Of a stretch of 64,000 nucleotides of DNA, positions 31,194-39,581 are shown piece after piece. The notes beneath the pieces are model-generated. The model did no database searches and had not been told where the DNA came from. It was given only the letters and a program-made list of their open reading frames with translations. Where the stretch lies: NCBI GenBank assembly GCA_963642245.1, contig CAVIFY010000006.1, positions 1-64,000 on the forward strand. Reading direction: 5' to 3'. Position numbers and translations under genes: made by a program. The stretch comes from CAG-217 sp963642245. Its GTDB lineage: Bacteria; Bacillota; Clostridia; Oscillospirales; Acutalibacteraceae. The first letter of the stretch is position 1. Each line of letters begins with the position of its first letter.

Positions 31194-32717
31194 ATGGCGT
31201 TCAAGGATGTACTCGCCGGCAAAAAGCCGGTCAAAAGCAATATCTTTGCCAAATACTTCCTGCTGTTTGCCGCCATCTTTCTGGTCACCCTGACGGTGCT
31301 GGGCACCGCACTGACCCTGCTGGTCAACGCCTACTCCCAAAACGAACGCACCAATCTGCTGAAAGAGAATGTGCAAAGCGTGTCCGGCACCATCAGCTCC
31401 ACGCTGATCATGCAGGACATTAACAGCCGTTACAGCGTGGAAAAAGAGCTGATGTGCGAGTCGCTGTATATTATTTCCAACTCCATTGACGCGGATGTGT
31501 TCGTCTGCGATGTGGAGGGCAATATTATCCTGTGCAAGGAGCGGGCCTATTCCACCCCGTACTTTGGGGAATTTACCACCTGCGCCCTGCACGACAGCTA
31601 CTCCATCAGTTCCGCTCTGCTGCAACGGGTGTATGAGACCGGCACCGTGACCGGGCGCATTACCGTGCGTGGGCAAACCAATTATATTGTAGGCACCACC
31701 ATCGTCAGCGACGGCGATGTGATCGGCTACACCTTTGCCCAGGCCCAAACCGGCGTGCAGTCCCTGGCGCTGGCGGTGATCCGCATCTTCCTGCTCAGCG
31801 CGCTGGGCTGCCTGATGCTGGCCTTTATCTGCATTTGGCACCTGACCAAAAAAATGGTGACCCCCTTGCAGCAAATGAGCGCCGCCGCCAAGCAATTTGC
31901 CATCGGCGACTTCTCTTACCGGGTCAAGGTGCGGGGCTGCGACGAGCTGGCCGATCTGGGCATTGCCTTTAACGATATGGCGGACGCGCTGGATAAAATG
32001 GAAAGTTCCCGCGCCAGCTTTGTGGCAAATGTGTCTCACGAATTAAAAACGCCTATGACCTCCATTGCCGGGTTTATCGACGGTATTTTGGACGGCACCA
32101 TTCCCAAGGAGAAGCAAAACTACTACCTGGGGCTGGTGAGCACCGAGGTGCGCCGACTGAGCCGACTGGTGGTGGCTATGCTGAATATGAGCAAGATCGA
32201 GTCCGGCGAATTCCAGATGAAGCCCAACAACTACGACATCTCCGATCAGATCATTCGCATTCTCCTGACCTTTGAGCAAAAGATCGAGAAGAAGAATATT
32301 GAGATCATCGGGCTGGAGGACTTGCAGCCCCAGTACATTGTGGCGGACCCGGATATGATCTACCAGGTGATCTACAACCTGTTTGACAACGCGGTGAAGT
32401 TCACCAACGAGGACGGCTTTATCAAGGTCACGCTGGAGGATCTGGGCAACCAAATTCGTGTAAGTATTAAGAACAGCGGCACCGGCATTAAGGCCGACGA
32501 GCTGTCTCGCGTGTTTGAGCGCTTCTATAAAGTTGACAAATCCCGCAGCCTGGACGCTAAGGGCGCCGGACTGGGATTATATATCGTAAAAATGATGGTG
32601 GAAATGCACTCCGGCAGAATTTATGCCAAGAGCGAGGACGAAAACACCGCGGAATTCGTGTTCACTCTGCCCAAGGCATTTACCCCCGTCAATAAAAAAG
32701 GAGCAAAAGAAGCATGA
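31194..32717 (+). CDS. Membrane sensor histidine kinase
   Basis: A 507-residue HK. Transmembrane helix 1 (about 20-45) and helix 2 (about 190-216) frame an extracytoplasmic sensor domain of about 145 residues. HAMP follows at about 218-270, then HisKA with the phospho-His H282 in VSHELKTPM, and HATPase at about 385-495 with the N box NLFDNAVKF and the G boxes GTGIK and GAGLGLYI. It is complete and of normal size. The gene starts three bases after its response regulator and overlaps the HtrA gene by four bases. The signal is unknown. The linkage to HtrA suggests misfolded-protein or cell-envelope stress. Confidence 0.95.
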   Translation: MAFKDVLAGKKPVKSNIFAKYFLLFAAIFLVTLTVLGTALTLLVNAYSQNERTNLLKENVQSVSGTISSTLIMQDINSRYSVEKELMCESLYIISNSIDADVFVCDVEGNIILCKERAYSTPYFGEFTTCALHDSYSISSALLQRVYETGTVTGRITVRGQTNYIVGTTIVSDGDVIGYTFAQAQTGVQSLALAVIRIFLLSALGCLMLAFICIWHLTKKMVTPLQQMSAAAKQFAIGDFSYRVKVRGCDELADLGIAFNDMADALDKMESSRASFVANVSHELKTPMTSIAGFIDGILDGTIPKEKQNYYLGLVSTEVRRLSRLVVAMLNMSKIESGEFQMKPNNYDISDQIIRILLTFEQKIEKKNIEIIGLEDLQPQYIVADPDMIYQVIYNLFDNAVKFTNEDGFIKVTLEDLGNQIRVSIKNSGTGIKADELSRVFERFYKVDKSRSLDAKGAGLGLYIVKMMVEMHSGRIYAKSEDENTAEFVFTLPKAFTPVNKKGAKEA

Positions 32718-34261
32718 GCGACTATGAACAGAACCCGATAAACGGCGGCCAGGCCCCCCAGGGGGACGGTCAGCCGAACACCGGCTACAACCCGTATCAG
32801 CAGCCGGGCACCTACTATACGCCACCCCAACCGGAGCCGGAGCAGCCCCAAACGCCGCCCACCGGCGACAACGGCACCACCTATCACTACGCCTATCACA
32901 GCGGCAACCAGCCCGGCGCAGCTTATAGCGGCCAGCAGACCGGCGCTGCCGATCCTACCGCCCAGGCGCAGCCCACCGGCCAGACCTACGGCGCACCCAC
33001 AGAGCCGCCGAAACCGGATAAACCGGAAAAGAAGAAAAATAAAAAGACCATTACCATTGTGGTGAGCGTACTGGTGGTGTGCGTGGTGATCGCCATTACC
33101 GGCATTGTGCTGGCAGCCACCGGCGTGCTCTCCGGCGACAAGGAAGAAAAGACAGACGGCACCTCCACCTCCCAGGACAGCGGGTCTGACACCCAGACCG
33201 TCAGCGGCGGCAGCGTGGCCACCGAGGACGGCAGCGGCAACCTGACCGTGGCGGGCGTGGCCAAAAAGACCATGGACTCCTGCGTGGGCATTACCGTCTA
33301 TTCCAAGCAGAATTCTTACAGCAACTTCTACGGCTACGGCTCCAATAGCGGCTCGGACAGCAGCGACGGCCAGCAGGCCAGCGGCGAAGGCTCCGGCGTG
33401 ATCATGAAGGAAGCAAACGGCAAGACCTATATAATGACCTGCGCCCATGTGATCTCCGACGGCAGCAGCTTTAAGGTGACCCTGAATAACGGCAAAGAGT
33501 ACGACGCCACCATGGTAGGCGCCGACAGCCAAACAGATATCGGCGTGCTCTCCATTGAAGCCACCGGGCTGCAAGCAGCCACCTTTGCGGACAGCAAGAG
33601 CCTGGCAGTAGGCGAGCAGGTGGTAGCCATCGGCTGCCCCGGCGGCCTGGAATTCAAAAACAGCGTGACCAGCGGCTATATCTCCGCCCTGGACCGCCCG
33701 GTGGAAAGCTCCATCGGCTACGACAACGAGTGTATCCAGACCGACGCAGCCATCAACCCGGGCAACTCCGGCGGCGCTCTGTTCAATATGCAGGGCCAGG
33801 TGATCGGTATCAACTCCTCTAAGATTGCCTCCACCGAGTACGAGGGCATGGGCTTTGCCGTGCCCAGCTCCACCGCTGTGGACACCGCCAACAGCCTGAT
33901 CAAAAACGGCTATGTGGCCGGCCGCGCCAAGATCGGCGTCACCTACAACACCATCACCAGCTACAACAACTCTGACGCCATTCTCTCCGCACTGGCAGAA
34001 AAGGGCTTTAAGAACGCCAAGGGTACCATGGTGATCAGCCAGGTGAACAGCGACTCTGACCTGGCAAACAAGCAGGTGAAGCAGTACGATATGATCGTAG
34101 CCGTCAACGGCAAGACCATGACCTCCACCGATGTAATGACCCAGGTGCTCTCCGACAGCAAGCCCGGCGACACCATCAAGCTGACCATTGCCCGCATTGA
34201 GGACAACCAGATCAAGACCTTTAAGGTAGACTGCAAATTGATCGAAAGCAAAGGCAATTAA
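32714..34261 (+). CDS. Membrane-anchored HtrA/DegP-like serine protease with PDZ domain
   Basis: A 515-residue S1C protease. A long Pro/Gln/Tyr-rich cytoplasmic segment (1-100) leads to a Lys-rich stretch and a transmembrane helix (about 112-135). The trypsin-like domain lies outside with the catalytic triad H245 (TCAHVI), D275 (TDIGVL) and S352 (NPGNSGGAL). A PDZ domain follows (about 410-510, QYDMIVAVNGKTM). The ATG overlaps the histidine kinase stop (ATGA). It would degrade or refold misfolded exported proteins. A convergent terminator ends the operon. The low-complexity N-terminus is long compared with the Bacillus HtrA proteins. Confidence 0.95.
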   Translation: MSDYEQNPINGGQAPQGDGQPNTGYNPYQQPGTYYTPPQPEPEQPQTPPTGDNGTTYHYAYHSGNQPGAAYSGQQTGAADPTAQAQPTGQTYGAPTEPPKPDKPEKKKNKKTITIVVSVLVVCVVIAITGIVLAATGVLSGDKEEKTDGTSTSQDSGSDTQTVSGGSVATEDGSGNLTVAGVAKKTMDSCVGITVYSKQNSYSNFYGYGSNSGSDSSDGQQASGEGSGVIMKEANGKTYIMTCAHVISDGSSFKVTLNNGKEYDATMVGADSQTDIGVLSIEATGLQAATFADSKSLAVGEQVVAIGCPGGLEFKNSVTSGYISALDRPVESSIGYDNECIQTDAAINPGNSGGALFNMQGQVIGINSSKIASTEYEGMGFAVPSSTAVDTANSLIKNGYVAGRAKIGVTYNTITSYNNSDAILSALAEKGFKNAKGTMVISQVNSDSDLANKQVKQYDMIVAVNGKTMTSTDVMTQVLSDSKPGDTIKLTIARIEDNQIKTFKVDCKLIESKGN

Positions 34262-34280
34262 GCAAAAAAGACAAACGCAA

Positions 34281-34322
34281 AAGCGCGCGCAAGCCAAATC
34301 GGTTTGCGCGCGCACTTTTTTA
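34281..34322. terminator. Terminator between the HtrA gene and the LysR gene
   Basis: The stem GCGCGCGCAAGCC / GGTTTGCGCGCGC is followed by CTTTTTTAT, with an A-rich stretch on the left side, usable in both directions. Confidence 0.88.
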
Positions 34323-34329
34323 TTGGATT

Positions 34330-35148
34330 TTACGGCTGCACATCGCTCCCCGGGCGGCAGATCCAGTAATAAGTCACATTGGCACAGGGGTCGGTAATAG
34401 GCACCACCTGCCGCTCCCCCAGCAGCGCGCCCGGGTCCTCTGCCAACTCGGTGGTAAAGCACAGCAGGGTGGAAGCGTGCACCAGCTCCACAAAAGCCGC
34501 CTCCTCTGTCTGCACCAAAAACTTAGACGCAGGCATTTCGTCATAGCACAGCTGCGCCCAAAAGCCGATCTGGTCCCGCAGCAGGCAGTTAAAGCCGTTC
34601 AGATCCGCAAAGGTCACCGTGGTACGGCCAAAAAGAGCGTGGCCCGGCGGAACTGCAACCGCCAGGTGCTCCTGCAAAAAGGCCCGGGACTGCAAGGTGT
34701 CGTCCGGGCAGGGACCGGGCAAAATACCCACATCGGCCCCGCCGCTCTGCACCGCAGACAGCACCGCCTCCGGCTGCTCCAAGCGGGAGATGATCTGCCG
34801 CTCCGGGTACTGCTCTGCCAGCCGGGGCAGCAGGTGCCACAGGGGCTTTGGGGCACAGGCGCACACGGTAATGCTCCGCTGCTGCCGGTCAAAGGCCTGC
34901 ACCGCCTCCACCGCCCGCCGGGTATCGGCCAGCAGCCGCCGGGCGTACTCTGCCGCCAGGCGACCGGTGGCGTTCAGCTCCAAATGATTTTTGCCCCGGG
35001 TAAACAGGGGCGCGCCAAAGTCCGCCTCCACCCGGCGCATATCCCGGCTCAGTGTGGGCTGAGAAATATGCAGCACCTCCGCCACCCGGGTCAGGGTTTG
35101 ATGATCGGCAAAGGCCACCAGCTGCTCCAAGTCCGTTAAATTCAGCAT
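34330..35148 (-). CDS. LysR-family transcriptional regulator
   Basis: A 272-residue regulator read from the ATG at 35148 (GTGAGGTG upstream). The N-terminal winged helix is typical: LTDLEQLVAFADHQTLTRVAEVLHIS, QPTLSRDMRRVEADFGAPLF. The C-terminal periplasmic-binding-protein-like co-inducer domain starts at about residue 90. LysR proteins usually control a divergent neighbour, and an aldo/keto reductase gene lies 120 bp away in the opposite direction, which makes it the probable target. The inducer cannot be read from the sequence. Confidence 0.93.
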   Translation of the reverse strand: MLNLTDLEQLVAFADHQTLTRVAEVLHISQPTLSRDMRRVEADFGAPLFTRGKNHLELNATGRLAAEYARRLLADTRRAVEAVQAFDRQQRSITVCACAPKPLWHLLPRLAEQYPERQIISRLEQPEAVLSAVQSGGADVGILPGPCPDDTLQSRAFLQEHLAVAVPPGHALFGRTTVTFADLNGFNCLLRDQIGFWAQLCYDEMPASKFLVQTEEAAFVELVHASTLLCFTTELAEDPGALLGERQVVPITDPCANVTYYWICRPGSDVQP

Positions 35149-35196
35149 ACCGCACCTCACTATTCATAAACTGAAAAGCAGATTTCTATATTTCTA

Positions 35197-35226
35197 TTGT
35201 ACAACAAAGAAAAGATGATGTAAACT
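35197..35226 (+). promoter_or_regulatory. Possible promoter of the aldo/keto reductase gene
   Basis: TTGTAC (35197-35202), 18 bp, TAAACT (35221-35226). The TTGTACAA palindrome in this divergent region may also serve the LysR protein. Confidence 0.4.
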
Positions 35227-35268
35227 AAAAACAAAGCGAATAGCAAATTTGAATAGGAGGAAAAACTT

Positions 35269-36108
35269 ATGGACTATGTAACACTGAATAACGGCGTAAA
35301 AATGCCCCAGCTGGGCTACGGCGTGTACCAGACTCCGCCGGAGGAGACGGAGCAGTGCGTGCGCACCGCCATTGCCAACGGCTACCGCAGCATTGACACC
35401 GCCCAAGCCTACGGCAACGAGGCCGGGGTGGGCGCAGCCATTGCCGGTTGCGGACTGGCGCGGGAAGAACTGTTCATCACCACCAAGGTATGGATCACCA
35501 ACGCCGGGTACGAAAAGGCCAAGGCGTCCATTGACCGGTCCTTAAAAAAGCTGCAAAGCGACTATGTGGATCTGCTGCTGATCCACCAGCCCTTTGGCGA
35601 CTACTACGGCACCTACCGTGCTATGGAGGAGGCCTACAAGGCCGGCAAGGCCAGGGCCATCGGCGTGTCCAACTTCTACCCGGACCGTCTGCTGGACCTG
35701 CTGCATTTTAGCGAGATCAAGCCCATGGTGAACCAGGTAGAGACCCACCTGTTCCAGCAGCAAAAGGTGGCCAAAAGCTATATGGACAAGTACGGCGTGC
35801 AAATCATGTCCTGGGGTCCCTTTGCCGAGGGCAAAAACGACTACTTTCACACCCCGGCACTGGTGGAGATCGGCGCCAAGTACGGCAAATCCCCCGCCCA
35901 GGTGGCGCTGCGCTTTCTGCTGCAAAGCGGTGTGGTGCTGATCCCCAAATCCACACATGAAAACCGTATGCAGGAGAACATCAACATCTTCGATTTCACC
36001 CTGAATGAAGAAGAAATGGCGCGCCTGCAAGGGCTGGACACCGGGGAGAGCCTGTTTTTCTCCCACTATGACCCGCAAACGGTAGAGTGGTTTATGAGCA
36101 TTCTCTAA
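35269..36108 (+). CDS. Aldo/keto reductase (AKR5-like)
   Basis: A 279-residue NADPH-dependent oxidoreductase. The family signature is complete: GVKMPQLGYGVYQ near the start, DTAQAYGNE with the catalytic Asp and Tyr, TTKVWI with the catalytic Lys, LLLIHQPFGDY with the active-site His, the RAIGVSNF strand and IPKSTHENRMQEN near the cofactor site. It resembles the 2,5-diketo-gluconate or morphine-dehydrogenase-like bacterial AKRs in length. The true substrate is unknown. It is preceded by AGGAGGAA. It is probably controlled by the divergent LysR gene. Confidence 0.95.
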   Translation: MDYVTLNNGVKMPQLGYGVYQTPPEETEQCVRTAIANGYRSIDTAQAYGNEAGVGAAIAGCGLAREELFITTKVWITNAGYEKAKASIDRSLKKLQSDYVDLLLIHQPFGDYYGTYRAMEEAYKAGKARAIGVSNFYPDRLLDLLHFSEIKPMVNQVETHLFQQQKVAKSYMDKYGVQIMSWGPFAEGKNDYFHTPALVEIGAKYGKSPAQVALRFLLQSGVVLIPKSTHENRMQENINIFDFTLNEEEMARLQGLDTGESLFFSHYDPQTVEWFMSIL

Positions 36109-36118
36109 AATGACGCGC

Positions 36119-36158
36119 AAAAAAGCGCCGAGCCTTTACGGTTCGGCGCTGCTTTTTT
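36119..36158. terminator. Bidirectional terminator between the AKR gene and ridA
   Basis: The stem AGCGCCGAGCC / GGTTCGGCGCT is flanked by A and T runs, between converging genes. Confidence 0.88.
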
Positions 36159-36166
36159 ATGCGCTT

Positions 36167-36538
36167 TTACAGCTCGGCGATCACTTCTACCTCGCACAGC
36201 ACACCCTTGGGCAGGTCCTTAACGGCCACGCAGGAGCGAGCAGGCTTAGCGGTAAAGTAGGTGCCGTACACCTGGTTGAACTTGGCAAAATCCGCAATAT
36301 CTGCCAAAAAGCAAACGGTCTTGACAGCCTTATCCAGAGAAGTACCGGCAGCCTCGACCACGGCTTTCAGGTTCTCGCACACCTGGCGGGTCTGGGCCTC
36401 AATGGTGGTGGCCTCCACATTGCCGGTGGCCGGATCAATGGCGATCTGGCCGCTGGTGAACAGCAGATTGCCGGTCTTTACCGCCTGGCTGTACGGACCG
36501 ATGGCGTCGGGGGCGTTGTTGGTGCTTACATATTCCAT
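36167..36538 (-). CDS. ridA: RidA/YjgF-family enamine/imine deaminase
   Basis: A 123-residue protein, the standard RidA length. Conserved elements are APDAIGPYSQAV, LFTSGQIAIDP, and the substrate-binding Arg in ARSCVAVKDLPKG. RidA hydrolyses 2-aminoacrylate and related enamines released by threonine/serine dehydratases, protecting PLP enzymes. The ATG at 36538 is chosen because AAGGAG then lies seven bases upstream. It is 17 bases after the threonine dehydratase gene, so enzyme and scavenger are co-transcribed. Confidence 0.97.
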   Translation of the reverse strand: MEYVSTNNAPDAIGPYSQAVKTGNLLFTSGQIAIDPATGNVEATTIEAQTRQVCENLKAVVEAAGTSLDKAVKTVCFLADIADFAKFNQVYGTYFTAKPARSCVAVKDLPKGVLCEVEVIAEL

Positions 36539-36555
36539 AATCATTCTCCTTTATC

Positions 36556-37761
36556 TCAGTCGCAGACCTCAAAGCCTGCGTTTGTCAATGCCTGTTTGAT
36601 GGACTCAATGTGGGCGTTGTCCCGGGTCTCTACCCCCAGTTTCAAGAAGCAGTCGGTAATGTTCATATCCAGGTCCGTGCTGTCATAGTTGACGCTGACC
36701 ACATTGGCGCCCTGCTCCGCAATAATGGAGGACACGCCGCTAAGCTGGCCAGGCTGGTCGGACAGTGCAATGGTAATATCCGCCGTGCGGCCGCCCATCT
36801 TCAGCCCGCGCTCGATCACACGGGAGAGAATGGTCACATCAATATTGCCGCCGCTGACCAGGCAGCACACATTCTTGCCCTCAATATCCGGGATCTTGCC
36901 GGCCATTACAGCCGCCACCGGCACAGCGCCTGCGCCCTCGGCAATAAGCTTTTGCTGCTCCAGGAGGGTCAGGATCGCCAGAGCGATCTCATCATCGCTG
37001 ACGGTGACAATGCCGTCCACATACTGCTTTACCAGCTCAAAGGTGTTGTTGCCCGGGGTCTTAACGGCGATACCGTCGGCAATGGTCTGCACCTTGCCAA
37101 GGGTCTCGATCTGATCGTCCTGCACCGCATTGAGCATAGAGGGCGCGCCCTGGGCCTGTACGCCGTAGACCCGCACGCGGGGGTTCATCTGCTTAATGGC
37201 AAAGGCCACGCCGCTGATCAGACCGCCGCCGCCGATGGGCACCACCACTACATCCACATTCTCCAGCTGATTGAGGATCTCCAGACCGATGGTGCCTTGA
37301 CCGGCGATCACATCTTCATCATCAAAGGGGTGAATAAAGGTGTAGCCCTTTTCTTCTTTCAGTTCCAGCGCTTTCTTGTAAGCGTCGTCATACACGCCCT
37401 TGACCAGGCACACCTGGGCGCCGTAGCGCTTGGTGGCCTCCACCTTGCTGATGGGTGCGCCGTCCGGCAGGCAGATCAGGGACTGAATGCCGTTCTTGGT
37501 GGCAGCCAGCGCCACGCCCTGGGCATGGTTACCGGCGGAGCAGGCGATCACACCCCGCGCCTTTTCCTCATCGGTCAGCTTGCTGATCTTATAGTAGGAG
37601 CCACGGATCTTAAACGAACCGGTGACCTGCAAATTCTCTGTTTTCAAATACACATTGGTGCCCGGGTGAATATTGGGCGCCAGGATCATATCCGTCTCAC
37701 GGATCACCTCACGCAGTACCTGGGAGGCCTGATACACTTTATCCAGTGTCAGCACAAACAT
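36556..37761 (-). CDS. ilvA: Threonine ammonia-lyase with ACT domain
   Basis: A 401-residue PLP enzyme that converts threonine to 2-oxobutyrate plus ammonia. PLP lysine K51 lies in TGSFKIRG, the glycine phosphate loop in GGGGLISG, with HPFDDEDVIAGQGT between. A single ACT-type regulatory domain occupies about residues 325-401. Length and single ACT domain match the shorter IlvA/TdcB-like enzymes of Clostridia, so a purely catabolic role is possible; ilvC in the same region supports isoleucine synthesis. It has a consensus promoter overlapping the end of sfsA, and ridA follows. Confidence 0.94.
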   Translation of the reverse strand: MFVLTLDKVYQASQVLREVIRETDMILAPNIHPGTNVYLKTENLQVTGSFKIRGSYYKISKLTDEEKARGVIACSAGNHAQGVALAATKNGIQSLICLPDGAPISKVEATKRYGAQVCLVKGVYDDAYKKALELKEEKGYTFIHPFDDEDVIAGQGTIGLEILNQLENVDVVVVPIGGGGLISGVAFAIKQMNPRVRVYGVQAQGAPSMLNAVQDDQIETLGKVQTIADGIAVKTPGNNTFELVKQYVDGIVTVSDDEIALAILTLLEQQKLIAEGAGAVPVAAVMAGKIPDIEGKNVCCLVSGGNIDVTILSRVIERGLKMGGRTADITIALSDQPGQLSGVSSIIAEQGANVVSVNYDSTDLDMNITDCFLKLGVETRDNAHIESIKQALTNAGFEVCD

Positions 37762-37791
37762 TCCTTCTTTCGACTCTATATATAATATACG

Positions 37792-37820
37792 ATTTTAATA
37801 CGCCGCCGGGGTTTTGTCAA
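37792..37820 (-). promoter_or_regulatory. Promoter of ilvA-ridA
   Basis: On the minus strand, TTGACA (37815-37820), 17 bp, TAAAAT (37792-37797). The -35 lies over the stop codon of sfsA. Confidence 0.88.
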
Positions 37821-38515
37821 CAGTTTTTGTGCCCGGCCAGGTCCACCGGCAGTTCTCGGTGGGCAGTCACCGTGTCCGGCGTCACCCGGCAGTCCACCGC
37901 CCGCACCTCTACACCGGCAGCTTTAGCGTCGCACAGCGCCCGGCAAAACGCCGGGTCCGTCTCCCAGTTGGGCCGGAATGCGGTGCAACCGCCCATCTGC
38001 ACAATCAGAAGTGCCATAGCCCGGTAGCCCTGCTCCACCGCCTGCACCAGCTCGCCCATATGCTTGGCACCCCGCGCGGTGGGTGCGTCCGGGAACACGG
38101 CCCATTCGCCCCGGCGCAGGGTCACACCCTTTACTTCCACAAACAGCCGCTCCCGCGCATTCTCTGCATAAAAATCCAGCCGAGAGGCGCCAAAGCGCAC
38201 CTCCGGGCGCACCAAGGTGGGCGACGGCAGGATCGCCCCGGCGCGCAGCAGCTCCCCGGCCACCTGATTGGGCGCCGCCGCGTCCATATTCACCGGGCCG
38301 AAAGGGGTCTCCACCGTTACCAGATCATAGGCGGTCTTGCGATTTGGGTTGCTGCTCTTTTCCAAATACACCGTAGCGCCGGGCACCAGCAATTCCCGGC
38401 AACGGCCGGTGTTCTTCACATGCACCGTCTCCGGCACACCGTCCACCGTACAGTGGGCGATAAACCGATTGGGCCGCTCCAGGAACACCGCTTTATGAAT
38501 ATCTGAATACTGCAT
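37817..38515 (-). CDS. sfsA: SfsA-family protein
   Basis: A 232-residue protein matching SfsA over its full length: the start FLERPNRFIAHC, HVKNTGRCRELL, the central DLV and ANQVAGELL region, EVRFGASRLDFY, and FVEVKGVTLRRGEWAVFPDAPTARG with the acidic residues shared with restriction-endonuclease-like folds, then HMGELVQAVEQGYRA. SfsA was first described as a sugar fermentation stimulation factor; its biochemical role (DNA binding or nuclease) is not settled. The start codon lies right at the predicted transcription start without a ribosome binding site, so the mRNA may be leaderless. Confidence 0.95.
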   Translation of the reverse strand: MQYSDIHKAVFLERPNRFIAHCTVDGVPETVHVKNTGRCRELLVPGATVYLEKSSNPNRKTAYDLVTVETPFGPVNMDAAAPNQVAGELLRAGAILPSPTLVRPEVRFGASRLDFYAENARERLFVEVKGVTLRRGEWAVFPDAPTARGAKHMGELVQAVEQGYRAMALLIVQMGGCTAFRPNWETDPAFCRALCDAKAAGVEVRAVDCRVTPDTVTAHRELPVDLAGHKNC

Positions 38516-38521
38516 AGGAAC

Positions 38522-38550
38522 AGCCTACCCTACCCGGGCGCATTTGTCAA
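38522..38550 (-). promoter_or_regulatory. Promoter of sfsA, probably giving a leaderless mRNA
   Basis: On the minus strand, TTGACA (38545-38550), 17 bp, TAGGCT (38522-38527). Only six bases separate the -10 from the ATG. Confidence 0.55.
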
Positions 38551-38579
38551 TCCCCCGGGCATAATCCGTCTATTTTCTA

Positions 38580-38608
38580 TTGACTTTGCCGATCAACTCC
38601 TATAAAAT
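38580..38608 (+). promoter_or_regulatory. Promoter of the lipoprotein gene
   Basis: TTGACT (38580-38585), 17 bp, TAAAAT (38603-38608), 34 bp before the start codon. Confidence 0.8.
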
Positions 38609-38641
38609 GGAAAGTGATATTATATGTTGGAGGACACCCAC

Positions 38642-39532
38642 ATGACCAAGATAAAAAAGATCCTTGCCGTGGCCCTGTGCGTACTGCTGCTGGGCAGCGT
38701 ATTTGCCGGCTGCTCCGGCACCAAAGCGGAACAGACCACGGAGATCACCGACGAGACCCTGCTGATCGCCTACACGGCAGATAACGCCCCCTTCTTCCAG
38801 ATAGACGAAAAAGGCAACGCCAGCGGGTTTGAGGCCGACCTGATCGCCAAGATTTTTGACAGCATTAAGGACGACTGCAAAAACTACGCCTATGTTAAGG
38901 TGGAGCCGGGCTACCGCCTGGGCGAGGAGACCGCCTATACGGACCAGGACGGCAAGACCTACATCGCCTATATGGCTGTGGGCGGGCTGCAAAAGAACGA
39001 CGGCACCAATAACGAGGATTACAGCTTTACCAACACGGTCATCAGCAACCGGGTGGTGACCCTGGTGAAGAAAGACAGCAAAATCAAGGATTACAGCAAC
39101 CTGGGCGGTGCCAAGCTGGCTGTGGTGAGCAAGGCGGCGCAGAACGCGCTGGCAGACAACGCGGTGATCGCCGATCGCAGCGCCAAGACCACCACCGTTT
39201 ACAAGACGGCGCAGGCGGCCTTTACCGCTCTGTACCAAGGCAAGGCGGACGCTGTGGTCATTGACGAGTTTGACCTGCGCACCCTGGACTTTATCTTAGA
39301 CGGAGATAAAAAGGCGCTATCCGACTGGACCACGGAGCTGAGCGGCCAGCTGGACACGGTGGAATACGCCTTTGCCACCGCCAAGTATGACCGACTAAAG
39401 GACGATATCAACGAGGCGCTGCTGGAACTGAAAGATCCCAAGTACAACGACAAGGACGAATTCACCCCCATTGTGGAGCAATACTTTGGCTACAACGCCT
39501 CCAACTTCACTTACACCCCTGCAAGTAAATAA
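38642..39532 (+). CDS. Lipoprotein solute-binding protein (amino-acid ABC transporter type, PBPb fold)
   Basis: A 296-residue exported lipoprotein. The ATG at 38642 follows TGGAGGA. A signal peptide ends in a lipobox (LLGSVFAGC) and a short linker. The mature part follows the type 2 periplasmic-binding fold of polar amino-acid binders: LLIAYTADNAPFFQ, SGFEADLIAKIFD, VTLVKKDSKI, LGGAKLAVVSKAAQ, and a TALYQGKADAVVIDEF hinge region. Neither a permease nor an ATPase gene is nearby, so it is an orphan binder or works with a distant transporter. The ligand cannot be deduced. Confidence 0.87.
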   Translation: MTKIKKILAVALCVLLLGSVFAGCSGTKAEQTTEITDETLLIAYTADNAPFFQIDEKGNASGFEADLIAKIFDSIKDDCKNYAYVKVEPGYRLGEETAYTDQDGKTYIAYMAVGGLQKNDGTNNEDYSFTNTVISNRVVTLVKKDSKIKDYSNLGGAKLAVVSKAAQNALADNAVIADRSAKTTTVYKTAQAAFTALYQGKADAVVIDEFDLRTLDFILDGDKKALSDWTTELSGQLDTVEYAFATAKYDRLKDDINEALLELKDPKYNDKDEFTPIVEQYFGYNASNFTYTPASK

Positions 39533-39536
39533 CACC

Positions 39537-39569
39537 CAGCGCCTGCGGTTCGCCCCGGGCGCTTTTTGT
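39537..39569 (+). terminator. Terminator after the lipoprotein gene
   Basis: AGCGCC...GGGCGCT stem followed by TTTTTGTT, between the lipoprotein gene and the hydrolase gene. Confidence 0.6.
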
Positions 39570-39581
39570 TAGGAGAACGCT

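Noticed and set aside
32621..34462. A 600-codon open frame opposite the HtrA gene
   Set aside because: Shadow of the HtrA codons; Gly/Ala/His-rich product with no recognisable domain, crossing the terminator and the start of the LysR gene region.
37762..37791. T-box or riboswitch before ilvA
   Set aside because: The leader between the promoter and the start codon is only about 30 bases, too short for such an element. The ilvC leader (about 70 bases) is also too short and lacks T-box features.
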